From the NCBI GenBank assembly GCA_002420305.1, contig DIHT01000145.1:1-17039 (forward strand): DNA of 17,039 bases. Direction: 5' to 3'. Shown one piece after another: positions 1-7,588 of the stretch (positions within the stretch are counted from its first letter, which is position 1; each line of letters begins with the position of its first letter). The notes under the pieces are model-generated. The model had not been told where the DNA came from and did not search any database. It saw only the letters and a program-made list of their open reading frames with translations. A program made the position numbers and the translations under genes. Origin of the DNA: Akkermansiaceae bacterium UBA5689 (GTDB lineage: Bacteria; Verrucomicrobiota; Verrucomicrobiia; Verrucomicrobiales; Akkermansiaceae).

Positions 1-1
1 T

Positions 2-748
2 CTTGAACCAGGTTCCGTCGACTTCCCTGAGTCGGTCATTGACATGCTCTGGGGAGGCCTGGGCCAACCCGACGGCGGCTGGCCTGCAGATGTCCAAAAG
101 GCCGTTCTTGGGGGCAGAGAACCTACGACCAGCCGTCCCGGCGATCTCGCCGAACCCATCAATCTCGAGACTACCCGCAGCGAACTCTCAACTACACTAG
201 GCCGCACCGCCAATGACGATGACCTTTACAGCCACCTCATGTATCCGGCGGTTTTTGCTGAGTTTGACGAATTTGTCAGAACCTACGGCAAGTTACAGGG
301 TCTACCCACTACCGCCTTCTTCTATGGCCTCTCTATTAGCGAAGAAATCTCCGTTGAGATCGGACCAGGCAAGGTTCTATTCATCAAACTTATCGGCATC
401 AGCGAACCCGACGCCGAAGGCCAACGCAACGTCTTCTACGAGCTTAATGGCATGCCTCGTGAGTGCGCAGTGATCGATCAGGCACTGGCTCCAAAAAATG
501 CCATCACCCGACTTAAAGGAGATCTGAACGATCCCCTCCAAGCAGTCGCTCCAATGCCCGGCATGGTATCCGAAGTTAATGCTGAGGTAGGAGCCAAACT
601 AGAGGAAGGCGATCCGATCATCACCCTCGAGGCGATGAAAATGCTCACTACTATTTCGGCGAGCACCACCGGGACGGTAACCGAGATCCTCGCTCAAAAG
701 GGCGATGCCGTTGAAACGGAAGACCTCCTCGCCAGGCTGGAAAAATAG
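2..748 (+). CDS. pyc: Pyruvate carboxylase, C-terminal part (5' end outside window)
   Basis: This is the last 248 codons of a biotin-dependent carboxylase; the frame is open at the left edge, so the true start lies upstream. Pyruvate carboxylase makes oxaloacetate from pyruvate, bicarbonate and ATP in the cytoplasm, refilling the TCA cycle. The first visible residues (PESVIDMLWGGLGQPDGGWP) match the end of the carboxyltransferase domain. The middle (AVFAEFDEFVRTYGK, then PTTAFFYGLSISEEISVEI, then ELNGMPRE) matches the linker/allosteric region of the single-chain enzyme. The last 75 or so residues are a biotinyl domain with the motif EAMKM; the lysine at 638-640 is the predicted biotin site. 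The full enzyme is usually about 1150 residues, so roughly a fifth is visible. Oxaloacetate decarboxylase alpha is the main alternative, but the FFYGL/GEPDAEGQR segment favours pyruvate carboxylase. The stop is TAG at 746-748 and no strong terminator follows. Confidence 0.9.
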   Translation, partial: LEPGSVDFPESVIDMLWGGLGQPDGGWPADVQKAVLGGREPTTSRPGDLAEPINLETTRSELSTTLGRTANDDDLYSHLMYPAVFAEFDEFVRTYGKLQGLPTTAFFYGLSISEEISVEIGPGKVLFIKLIGISEPDAEGQRNVFYELNGMPRECAVIDQALAPKNAITRLKGDLNDPLQAVAPMPGMVSEVNAEVGAKLEEGDPIITLEAMKMLTTISASTTGTVTEILAQKGDAVETEDLLARLEK

Positions 749-933
749 AGACGCCAGAAAAAATCTTCACACCCAAGGAGTCAGAGATCTAGACACCCTT
801 GGTTGCCGTCTCCGGATGTGGATCGAAGGGCACGTCTTTGGGCGGGCTAACCCATGACCCTAGAGGGTTTTACCGAAAACCCCGGGGCTCACGTAGCCTC
901 AAACTCGCCAGATTTCCTATAGCCCTACATCCG
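748..933. other. Gene-free stretch with nested complementary segments; possible structured RNA
   Basis: No convincing protein gene lies between the carboxylase stop and the tRNA. Several segments are complementary and do not cross each other: 748-753 with 807-812; 773-778 with 797-802; 813-819 plus 827-831 with the contiguous 922-933 (12 pairs and a 7-nt bulge); 841-846 with 904-909 (one G-U); 865-871 with 876-882 (GGGTTTT/AAAACCC, loop ACCG); 884-889 with 895-900 (one G-U). Six A at 758-763 would give a U-tract at the end of a minus-strand transcript leaving the tRNA gene. Six-base matches are expected by chance at this length, so only the 12-pair helix carries much weight. I recognise no known RNA family here (not tmRNA, SRP or a riboswitch I know). 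Confidence 0.25.
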
Positions 934-957
934 CAGCCCTCACTTACCATGAGGAGG

Positions 958-1030
958 TGGCTCGGGACGGAATCGAACCGCCGACACAGGGATTTTCAAT
1001 CCCCTGCTCTACCAACTGAGCTACCGAGCC
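958..1030 (-). tRNA. tRNA-Phe (anticodon GAA)
   Basis: Read on the minus strand, this 73-nt segment folds as a canonical tRNA. The acceptor stem pairs GGCTCGG with CCGAGCC, the D arm contains AGCTCAGTTGGTAGAGC, the anticodon stem pairs GGGGA with TCCCT around the loop TTGAAAA, and the T arm contains GGTTCGATTCC. The anticodon GAA (complement of 995-997) reads UUC/UUU, so it charges phenylalanine. The discriminator base is A at 958. The following bases are CCT, so the CCA tail is not encoded and must be added by the nucleotidyltransferase. The gene lies downstream of the DUF1501 gene on the same strand, 186 nt away, and converges with the carboxylase gene. I could not find a convincing promoter just upstream of it. 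Confidence 0.97.
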
Positions 1031-1102
1031 AATTACTCCAAGGACGCGGGAAGTTGCGTGCAACGACGCACGATGGCAAGGCAAATCAGCGAGAAGACCA
1101 CC

Positions 1103-1119
1103 AGATGGAAAAACCATCT
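1103..1119. other. Short hairpin downstream of the DUF1501 gene
   Basis: AGATGG and CCATCT form a perfect 6-bp stem around a five-base A loop on the plus strand (T loop on the minus strand). It lies about 100 nt past the DUF1501 stop and 73 nt upstream of the tRNA gene on the minus strand. It could be a weak terminator or a processing site between the two, but no T-run follows on the minus strand. A second small repeat (TGCGT at 1055-1059 with ACGCA at 1066-1070) sits nearer the tRNA. Otherwise 1031-1216 shows nothing I can assign. Confidence 0.25.
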
Positions 1120-1216
1120 CTCCCCGGAATTCTCCTATTCACCGTATCTGCCCTCCTCCCACACCAGCTCGCTACCAAGCACCTTCAACTATCTACCCCC
1201 ACTACCTTCTCTCTCC

Positions 1217-2638
1217 TCAGGCCAGCAGCTCCCTCACGACCCTGCCGTGAACGTTCGTTAAACGCCGCTCAATCCCATTGTGGTAGAACGTTAAACGTTC
1301 GTGATCGAGTCCGAGCAGGTGCAGCACCGTTGCATGAAAATCGTGCCAGGTCACAGGATTCTCCTCCGCCTTCCAACCTATCTCGTCAGTTGCACCATAC
1401 GCGACTCCCGGCTGCAAACCGGCCCCAGCCATCCAGACCGAAAAACCGCTCTTGTTGTGATCTCGTCCTGCCCCGACCTTTCCCTTCTCCGACTCACTGA
1501 AGGGGGTACGACCGAACTCCGTGGTAAAAAGAACCAGGGTCTCCTCCAGCATTCCGCGTCGCGAAAGATCCTCCAGGAGCGCTGCAACCGGCTGGTCGAT
1601 CCGCCCCGCCTCCGCGCCATGGTTCTTGATCACATCCCCGTGGGCATCCCAGCTCAGTCGCGGACTCCCCCCAATGGGCCCTCCAGAAAACACCTGCACG
1701 AATCGCACTCCCCGCTCTAGCAACCGACGAGCCATCAAACAGCGCCGCCCACAATCATCGGTGCGGTCCGCTCCAATGCCATACATCTCCTTGGTCGCTT
1801 CTGACTCCCCACTGGTATCCGTGACTTCAGGAATCGAAAGCTGCATACGTGCCGCGAGCTCGTAACTGCGAGTTCGTGCTGCCAGAAGATCATCAAGGCC
1901 AGTCTGTAACCGGTGCTGATCATTCAATTGCCCGAGCAGGTATCGGGTTGCCATCTCCTGCTTACCCGAAATCACCTCAGAGGGAAAAAGGTCTCTTACT
2001 GGCCGATCACCTGCCCCGAACCGTATTCCCTGGTATTGAGCCGATAGAAATCCATTCGTCCAATTGGAGGCTCCTCCATTTGGATCGCCCCGACCATCTG
2101 GCAACACGATGTAGGACGGTAACGACTCCGTGTCATTTCCAAGGCCGTAAGACACCCAGCTCCCCATGCTGGGGAAACCGTTGAACTCAAATCCACTATT
2201 CTCAAAAAAGAGTGCTGGGGTATGATTGGCCGACTGCGAGACCATCGACCGAATCACCGTCAACTTGTCCGCCTGCGTGGCAATGTGAGGAAACAGTTCA
2301 GATATCTGGAGACCGCTCTGCCCGCGTCGCTTGAATTCCCAGTCGTTCTTCCGCAAGGAGCCGATCTTACCAAAAAAGATATCCGGCTTGTGCGCCAGCT
2401 TGGCCTCCTGTCCGTGGCTCTTGACCAGCTCCGGCTTGAAATCAAACGAGTCGACATGGCTCATGCCGCCCACCAGACAGATATGCACTACCTGCCTGGC
2501 CTTGGGCGCATGGTGACGCGAAACCCCACTCCGCCCCTTCGTAGAGTCATTCGCCAGTAAGCTCGCAAAAGCGGTCGCACCAACCCCCCGGGTCCCCCAA
2601 CTCAAAAAATCGCGACGTGGTTGCACAGGGAACATCAT
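1217..2638 (-). CDS. DUF1501 family protein with twin-arginine signal
   Basis: This is a 473-residue DUF1501 (PF07394) protein, of about the usual family length. The family has a sulfatase/alkaline-phosphatase-like fold, is abundant in Planctomycetota and Verrucomicrobiota, and has no established reaction. The N-terminus reads QPRRDFLSWGTRGVGATAF, a twin-arginine motif followed by a short hydrophobic stretch, so folded export is likely. Family motifs visible are CLVGGMSHVDSFDFKPEL near the N-terminus, SWDAHGD in the middle, and TEFGRTPF, GRDH, YGATDEIG and HDFHATVLHLLGLDHERLT in the last 100 residues; the Asp/His residues are the likely metal ligands. I chose the ATG at 2636-2638, one base after the TGA of the upstream gene; a TTG at 2645-2647 would overlap that gene by 8 bases, and a second ATG follows at 2633-2635. 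No Shine-Dalgarno is visible, so translational coupling to the upstream gene is likely. Confidence 0.92.
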   Translation of the reverse strand: MMFPVQPRRDFLSWGTRGVGATAFASLLANDSTKGRSGVSRHHAPKARQVVHICLVGGMSHVDSFDFKPELVKSHGQEAKLAHKPDIFFGKIGSLRKNDWEFKRRGQSGLQISELFPHIATQADKLTVIRSMVSQSANHTPALFFENSGFEFNGFPSMGSWVSYGLGNDTESLPSYIVLPDGRGDPNGGASNWTNGFLSAQYQGIRFGAGDRPVRDLFPSEVISGKQEMATRYLLGQLNDQHRLQTGLDDLLAARTRSYELAARMQLSIPEVTDTSGESEATKEMYGIGADRTDDCGRRCLMARRLLERGVRFVQVFSGGPIGGSPRLSWDAHGDVIKNHGAEAGRIDQPVAALLEDLSRRGMLEETLVLFTTEFGRTPFSESEKGKVGAGRDHNKSGFSVWMAGAGLQPGVAYGATDEIGWKAEENPVTWHDFHATVLHLLGLDHERLTFYHNGIERRLTNVHGRVVRELLA

Positions 2639-2639
2639 T

Positions 2640-5339
2640 TCAATCAAGAACTACGAACTCATTACTGTTGAGCAGCACCCGTCCCAGTGCCGCCATTCCA
2701 TGCTCGGTCGCGAACTCTACTGCTAACCGAAGCTCCTTCTCAGCAGCGTTTCGCCCATAGGCGAGTTCGAAGGAGCGCTCCACCTGTCGGCGAAGGTCAT
2801 TCCCTGTCTCGTCTTTCACTCGTCGGGCTAATCCCCGTGCCATCCGAAGTGCGAAGTCATTATTCAGCAAGGCGAGAGCCTGAAGCGGAGTCGTAGTCAC
2901 CGATCGGCTGGGAGCCGTGGCGGAAGGATCCGGACAATCAAAAGCCTCAAGGATCGTGCTCCGTCGCCCACGTGGACTGAAGCGATATATCGTCCGCCGA
3001 TTCAGGTTTGGATCTCCTTCCTTATCGAAAGGAAAATAATAGGTCGTACCGTTGTTGTTGTGCAGGGTAACATCCCTGAACCCCGGCCCCCCTCGCTCCC
3101 TGTTGAGCAAACCCGATATCACCAGCATTGCATCCCGAAGGCTTTCAGCATCAAGACGGACCGGTGACTTTCGCCACAGCAGTCGATTATCACCATCGAC
3201 CTTCCCTGCCTGCTCCGAGGGTCTGGAAGACTGCCGGTAAGCGCGTGACGTAACAATAAGTCGGTGCATATCCTTCAAACGATACCCATTCTCACGCAGC
3301 TTTCCCGCCAACCAATCCAAGAGAAGTGGATGGCTCGGCGTTCCTCCGCTAAACCCAAGATCATTTGGAGTTTTCACTAACCCTTGCCCAAAATGCAGAT
3401 GCCATAGCCTGTTAGCCATAACCCTTGTAAAGAGCGGGTTGTTTTCAGCGGTAATCCACTCTGCAAGCTTTCTCCGCCTCGCAGCATCCGGCGCATTTGC
3501 TGCCAGACCAAACTGCGCTGACGGCCCTCGTAGCGTTGCAACCCCACCGGGCAGAACCTCTTCCTTCCTTTTCAAGGCATGGCCGCGCTCCAGCAAGCGC
3601 GCAGGCCCAGGATGCGTATCTGCCCTCACCGTATAAACCTTACGTTTGCTCCCCTTAATACTCGCAATAGCCTCACGAATTCGCGCGGCCTCAGCTCGTA
3701 AACGTTCTCTCTTCTTCCTCTCTGTTGGACCCAATGACGATAGCAGCTCCGTGTCTGTCACAAAGTTACTTTCCGCGCCCGCCGAGGCCGCTACTGCACC
3801 CGGGGTCAAAGCCCGATCATAAAACTGCGCTCGCAACACCCTCCCTCTCAGTAAAGTCCCCGCCCCGGGCTTCGTGCCGTGCCGGAGACCAAACAAGAGA
3901 TGAGCCTGGCCCTTAGCGTAGGACTGGATCTTCGACCTGTAAGATTGGTCGTAAGGGAGCCCATTGCGGTAGCGCGTGATAGTGCCATCGGCTTGATACA
4001 CAATCGCCACGTGCACAGCGGTCTTGTGGGCCTCCTGTTCCGGCGCACCGCCATGCACCTCAGACCGCTCAAAACGATTACTCCCCGCCATCCAGGCCCC
4101 GGCCGTTCGTTCGCCGAAGACGATCGCATCAAAGGTTGCTCCATCATTAGTCTGAAGACCAATCACACCACCACCCTTCTGCTCGAGGGTGTCGAGTTGG
4201 ACCCAGGCTTCCAAAGTCTTTTCCGTGACATCTCCCGCCAACGGCTCCGTCTTTACAAAACCACTCGATCCATCCAACACCAGAGCTCCGTTCTCGACCC
4301 GCGCACCTCCCATTGCCTTTCCATGAAGGCCACCCAGGCCGTCCTTGAGATCTCCTTCGAATTCCCACCGTGCCAATGGCTGCGGCAAGGCAGGCGCTTT
4401 CACCTCCTCTGACCCGGCTCGCCTGAAAAGGACCCGTTCGCGGCCCATCTTCTCGATCTCGCCCACTCGTTTCGAGATCTCATCCAACCGCTTACCGGCT
4501 GCGACCTTTTGGGCTAGTGCCGTCGAGTCTTCCACCTCCTGCTCCCGCCGATATACACCCCGTAATGTGGAGGCTAACTGATAGTATTCTCTCTGGGAAA
4601 TAGGATCATACTTATGATCGTGGCAACGGGCACAATTTACCGTGAGACCTAGAAAGGTCTGCCCGACCGTGCCAGTGATATCCTCGAGCTCATCCTGACG
4701 GGCAGTTCTTCTCATGAACTCACTGCTCCCAATCACCGTGTTGTGCAGGCCCGCTGTCAGGAAAGCCACCGCTGACATTCCCTCAAACCCGGGCCGGAGA
4801 TGATCCCCCGCAATCTGCATACGGGCAAACTGATCGTAGGGCATATCCTCGTTAAACGCCTTAATCACCCAGTCACGATAGGGCCACAGGTTGTTGCGCG
4901 GACTGTTACGTTCAAAACCATCACTCTCTCCAAAACGCGCTACGTCCAGCCAATGCCGCGCCCACCGCTCGCCATAGTGGGGCGAAGCCAGAAGATCATC
5001 CACAACCCGCAAGTAGGTCTCGTCAGTTGGATCTACCTCGAAAGCGCGCACCTCCTCCACTGACGGCGGCATCCCAACCAGATCGAAATAGAGCCGTCGC
5101 ATTTGCGCCCGCGGCGACGCCATCGGAGAAATCTCTAACCCATGCTCCCGCAGTTTTCTCGCCACGAAGGAATCGATCACATGCTCCTGATCATTGTCCG
5201 GTGGAACAACCTTAAGGAGAGGCTGCAACGACCACCAATCCTCACCGGCCCGGTCCTCCGCTCCCGATCTCGGGGTATTAAGGCAAAGTATCCCGACTGA
5301 AACGAACAGCAGTTTGGGGAGGTTGATTCCGGAACTCAT
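2640..5339 (-). CDS. DUF1549 / LamG-like / DUF1553 exported protein
   Basis: A large exported protein of the planctomycete 'cytochrome-like' set, 899 residues from the chosen ATG. From this start the first 27 residues form a signal peptide (LPKLLFVSVGILCL core, cleavage near RSGA). Residues about 55-265 match DUF1549 (PF07583), with LLASPHYGERWARHWLDVAR and one CxxCH (CARCH, residues 236-240) that may bind haem. Residues about 280-300 are charged and helical. About 322-518 is a LamG/concanavalin-like carbohydrate-binding insert (LARWEFEGDLKDGLGG, LEAWVQLD, YDRALTPGAV). About 622-880 matches DUF1553 (PF07587), with NPLFTRVMANRLWHLHFGQG. The usual N-terminal PSCyt1 domain is absent. A longer start at 5438 would add 33 residues ahead of the signal peptide, which argues against it. 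It is paired with DUF1501 as in many relatives, and the function is unassigned. Confidence 0.9.
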   Translation of the reverse strand: MSSGINLPKLLFVSVGILCLNTPRSGAEDRAGEDWWSLQPLLKVVPPDNDQEHVIDSFVARKLREHGLEISPMASPRAQMRRLYFDLVGMPPSVEEVRAFEVDPTDETYLRVVDDLLASPHYGERWARHWLDVARFGESDGFERNSPRNNLWPYRDWVIKAFNEDMPYDQFARMQIAGDHLRPGFEGMSAVAFLTAGLHNTVIGSSEFMRRTARQDELEDITGTVGQTFLGLTVNCARCHDHKYDPISQREYYQLASTLRGVYRREQEVEDSTALAQKVAAGKRLDEISKRVGEIEKMGRERVLFRRAGSEEVKAPALPQPLARWEFEGDLKDGLGGLHGKAMGGARVENGALVLDGSSGFVKTEPLAGDVTEKTLEAWVQLDTLEQKGGGVIGLQTNDGATFDAIVFGERTAGAWMAGSNRFERSEVHGGAPEQEAHKTAVHVAIVYQADGTITRYRNGLPYDQSYRSKIQSYAKGQAHLLFGLRHGTKPGAGTLLRGRVLRAQFYDRALTPGAVAASAGAESNFVTDTELLSSLGPTERKKRERLRAEAARIREAIASIKGSKRKVYTVRADTHPGPARLLERGHALKRKEEVLPGGVATLRGPSAQFGLAANAPDAARRRKLAEWITAENNPLFTRVMANRLWHLHFGQGLVKTPNDLGFSGGTPSHPLLLDWLAGKLRENGYRLKDMHRLIVTSRAYRQSSRPSEQAGKVDGDNRLLWRKSPVRLDAESLRDAMLVISGLLNRERGGPGFRDVTLHNNNGTTYYFPFDKEGDPNLNRRTIYRFSPRGRRSTILEAFDCPDPSATAPSRSVTTTPLQALALLNNDFALRMARGLARRVKDETGNDLRRQVERSFELAYGRNAAEKELRLAVEFATEHGMAALGRVLLNSNEFVVLD

Positions 5340-5549
5340 CGCAATTGCTGGATTGCAACCATTTCTGTGAATCCCTCGTGTGCCAAACCAAATTTTGACC
5401 ATTCCAGAAAAAGAACCTTCGGGGCGCTTATTCAGCATTCGGCCGAAACCTTGAGGCCAGCGCCGTTCGCTTCTTTATCCCCTCAGCCCAAGTCGGCCCT
5501 CAACGGAGCTGTCAAAAGCAGAATGAACTGACCCTGACCTAGAATTAGG
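5340..5549. other. Intergenic region between the LPMO and DUF1549/DUF1553 genes
   Basis: About 210 bases with no gene I can support. It presumably holds the promoter of the DUF1549/DUF1501 pair. A perfect TTGACA is present on the minus strand at 5510-5515, but no acceptable -10 box sits 16-18 bases further on. Alternative in-frame ATGs for the downstream gene occur at 5402 and 5438; none has a clear ribosome-binding site. Confidence 0.4.
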
Positions 5550-5552
5550 TCA
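5535..5552 (-). terminator. Hairpin overlapping the LPMO stop codon
   Basis: TGACCTA and TAGGTCA form a perfect 7-bp stem with the four-base loop GAAT. The minus-strand copy begins with the TGA stop of the LPMO gene. No U-tract follows directly (the next minus-strand bases are GGGTCAGTTC), so this is at best an imperfect terminator or an mRNA 3'-end stabiliser. Confidence 0.35.
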
Positions 5553-6851
5553 GTGATTGTCTTCCCGAATACGAAAAAATCGCATCCTCTCTCCTTCCAT
5601 CAGGTAATTACGCTCAATCACTCCCCCCTGCCCCGGAATACCGGATTCATGGATATCCCAATGAACGAGATCAGCAGATCTCTCGACAGAGTATGTTCGC
5701 CCCATGGCGGCTGGAAATCGCAGTTTAAGCTGATCCATCCCTCCGACCGACGCTCGGCCTGCCATCACTTCCAGCCAAAGAGAATCCGCTGCTTGATGGG
5801 CATGCACATGCAGCGAAATTCCGTTTAACATCAAACCCGAGGGAGAAAGCTGCGCCAGACCGCCCGGGGAGGCTGAAAACCCAAAAACCATCGACTCGCC
5901 AGCGGGAATAGACTGGTTCCAGTCGACATTCCTCACCGTGTAATGATTTCCGTCGCGGTGAACGAGTTCCGCATTCCAGAAAGAAGAGATCTCCTCCTCC
6001 AGCTCGAATTCAAACTCCCACGAATTGATTGGGTGGTTCGCCAGGTTAGTAATCTTCGCCTCTCCGGTAAAGCCGGAACCCCAGTCGCTTTGAACCCTAA
6101 AGTCCACCTCAGCCCTGATGTCGTGCGGAATGACCGGCCTGTTGGCAGGCTCTCCGCCTTGGTTACCATTTCCTGTTCCATCACCAAAATCTATATCGCT
6201 CGCTGAAAAGAAAGCCTCTCCGGCCGGATCGATGCGTTGCCAGATCACATAAAGAACATGATGCCCTGTCCGCTGGGGTAAATTGACTGAGAACGTATAA
6301 TATTGATCGTCTCGAATCGCTTGCGCGGCCCCGGGCAGAGCTTCGAGGTCGTCCCAGTCCAGGGGCTGATCCGGGGACCATCCCTCTCGAGTGATAAAGG
6401 CCAAAAAATAACTCGGATCGTGGGGCACCCACGCATCGAAGATCACAGGATAAAGCCCGGGGTTGACCGGGGTAGCAGGCCAATCCCCACGCTCGAGGTT
6501 AAGTCCGGCATACTTCTCTCTCCCTGCGCCTGCCAGTTGACCATCCGGAATGATTGCTCGATAGGGGGCAATACTATCCCGGTCGTAATCGGGGACTACC
6601 CGGCTCACCTCATGCCAGTCATAGAAAGCCTGTGTCCCGGCTGCCCCAATCGCAGCCGATGAGACTTCACGATCAGGGCTCTCGGGGTTTTCCTGAAAGA
6701 TTCGGTAGACCCGACTTACTGGATCAAGGACAGATCCATGACCAAAGGAATCTCCAATGCCACTTACTAGAACCCCGGCCACGAGCATCGTCTGAAATCG
6801 AATCTGGATCAGAATGGACTGCCGAAGGGGACGCTTGAAAAGGAACCTCAT
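5550..6851 (-). CDS. AA10 lytic polysaccharide monooxygenase with CBM2 module
   Basis: A secreted copper enzyme that oxidatively cleaves crystalline chitin or cellulose. From the ATG at 6851 it has 433 residues. Residues 1-37 form a long signal peptide; cleavage after SFG exposes His38 as the mature N-terminus, in HGSVLDPVSRVYR. His38 and His144 (WVPHDPSYFLAF) form the copper histidine brace, and Phe214 in EAFFSASDIDF is the axial aromatic. Other AA10 marks are QAFYDWHEV and HHVLYVIWQR. After a Gly/Asn linker, about 246-328 is a CBM2-like module with tryptophans in SDWGSGF, INSWEF, SFWNAE and VDWNQSI. The last 70 residues (YSVERSADLVHWD, FFRIRE) match a tail common on Verrucomicrobia secreted proteins. 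The whole protein has no cysteine, unusual for both AA10 and CBM2. A TTG at 6860, with GGAG ten bases upstream, is an alternative start. It may be transcribed apart from the aldolase gene, 77 nt upstream. Confidence 0.92.
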   Translation of the reverse strand: MRFLFKRPLRQSILIQIRFQTMLVAGVLVSGIGDSFGHGSVLDPVSRVYRIFQENPESPDREVSSAAIGAAGTQAFYDWHEVSRVVPDYDRDSIAPYRAIIPDGQLAGAGREKYAGLNLERGDWPATPVNPGLYPVIFDAWVPHDPSYFLAFITREGWSPDQPLDWDDLEALPGAAQAIRDDQYYTFSVNLPQRTGHHVLYVIWQRIDPAGEAFFSASDIDFGDGTGNGNQGGEPANRPVIPHDIRAEVDFRVQSDWGSGFTGEAKITNLANHPINSWEFEFELEEEISSFWNAELVHRDGNHYTVRNVDWNQSIPAGESMVFGFSASPGGLAQLSPSGLMLNGISLHVHAHQAADSLWLEVMAGRASVGGMDQLKLRFPAAMGRTYSVERSADLVHWDIHESGIPGQGGVIERNYLMEGERMRFFRIREDNH

Positions 6852-6928
6852 AGGAAACAATGGACTGTCGCTCCATCATAGCTTTTCCGGTCGCCAAGGC
6901 GAACACAAGATCCCTCATAAAGCTCCGG

Positions 6929-7588
6929 TTATTCGGTCGCTCCCTTAACCAGCTCAACTGCTTGACGAGCGAGTTGCTCAATGGCTCCCCAGTCTTCTTT
7001 TTCCAATAAATCACGTGGCGCTAGCCAGGATCCACCCACTGCGAGCACGTCCGGGGAGGAAATGTAGGAGACCAGATTATCCGGGCCCACTCCCCCAAGT
7101 GGGATATAACGCACCCCCAGGTGACGATACGGCGACGCGACATTCCCGAGATATCCCAACCCTCCCATCGCCTCCGCCGGAAAAAACTTCAGAACCCTGC
7201 AGTCAAAATCTAATGCCAACTCAATATCACTTGGTGTAGCAATGCCCGGCGCAAACGGAAGCCCTTGATCCCTCGCTGCCTGCAGGACATTTTTGTTGGT
7301 TCCAGGCGCAACGCCGAAAGCCGCTCCCGCCTCAAGCACCTCACCAACCTGCTCTTCCGAGAGAATGGTGCCAGCGCCGACTATCATTCCCTGCACCTCC
7401 GCGGCAATTCTCCGCAAGCACTTGAGGGCTCGATCGCTCCGCAAGGTTAACTCCATGGCCGAGATTCCTCCTGCGAGTAAGGCCCTGGCGAGTGGCACCG
7501 CATGGGATGGAGAATCGATCATGACCACGGAGACAAGACCGCATTCACCAAGCCGCTGAAACACCGGATGCACCTCTCCCTCTTTCAT
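6929..7588 (-). CDS. eda: 2-dehydro-3-deoxy-phosphogluconate / 4-hydroxy-2-oxoglutarate aldolase
   Basis: A 219-residue class I aldolase of the KDPG/KHG family, the usual length. The family cleaves 2-keto-3-deoxy-6-phosphogluconate to pyruvate and glyceraldehyde 3-phosphate, or hydroxy-oxoglutarate to pyruvate and glyoxylate, in the cytoplasm. Visible motifs are MELTLRSD (catalytic Glu46, phosphate/substrate Arg50), IVGAGTILSEEQ, FGVAPGTN, PFAPGIATPSDIELAL and LKFFPAE, where Lys134 is the Schiff-base lysine. PLGGVGPDN and VGGSWLAPRDLL form the phosphate-binding end. The start ATG overlaps the TGA of the upstream hydrolase gene (ATGA, 4 bp), so the two are translationally coupled. It is the last gene of the six-gene run and implies a 2-keto-3-deoxy acid intermediate. 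Family members with unphosphorylated or six-carbon variant substrates are not excluded. Confidence 0.95.
   Translation of the reverse strand: MKEGEVHPVFQRLGECGLVSVVMIDSPSHAVPLARALLAGGISAMELTLRSDRALKCLRRIAAEVQGMIVGAGTILSEEQVGEVLEAGAAFGVAPGTNKNVLQAARDQGLPFAPGIATPSDIELALDFDCRVLKFFPAEAMGGLGYLGNVASPYRHLGVRYIPLGGVGPDNLVSYISSPDVLAVGGSWLAPRDLLEKEDWGAIEQLARQAVELVKGATE

Noticed and set aside
790..880. Short minus-strand frame ending ...VPFDPHPETATKGV before a TAG at 790-792
   Set aside because: It reads like a protein tail, but an in-frame TAA lies only about 25 codons upstream and no ATG is available; probably chance, or at most a remnant.
958..1030. tRNA-Phe as an integration site
   Set aside because: No integrase gene and no second copy of the tRNA 3' end seen in the window.
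799..1500. Long plus-strand open frame across the tRNA and the end of the DUF1501 gene
   Set aside because: It runs through the tRNA gene and antisense to a clear DUF1501 coding region; the translation is Arg/Ser/Pro-rich with no domain.
5487..5515. Perfect TTGACA (minus, 5510-5515) as promoter of the DUF1549/DUF1501 pair
   Set aside because: At 16-18 bases further there is only CTTGGG-like sequence, so no usable -10 box.
6875..6903. TTCGCC-17-TATGAT (minus) as an LPMO promoter
   Set aside because: The -10 is good (5 of 6), but the -35 matches only 3 of 6 and the leader would be about 17 nt; not strong enough to list as a feature.
6724..7014. Minus-strand frame overlapping the LPMO start and aldolase end
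   Set aside because: It lies in another frame of two well-supported genes and shows no domain.
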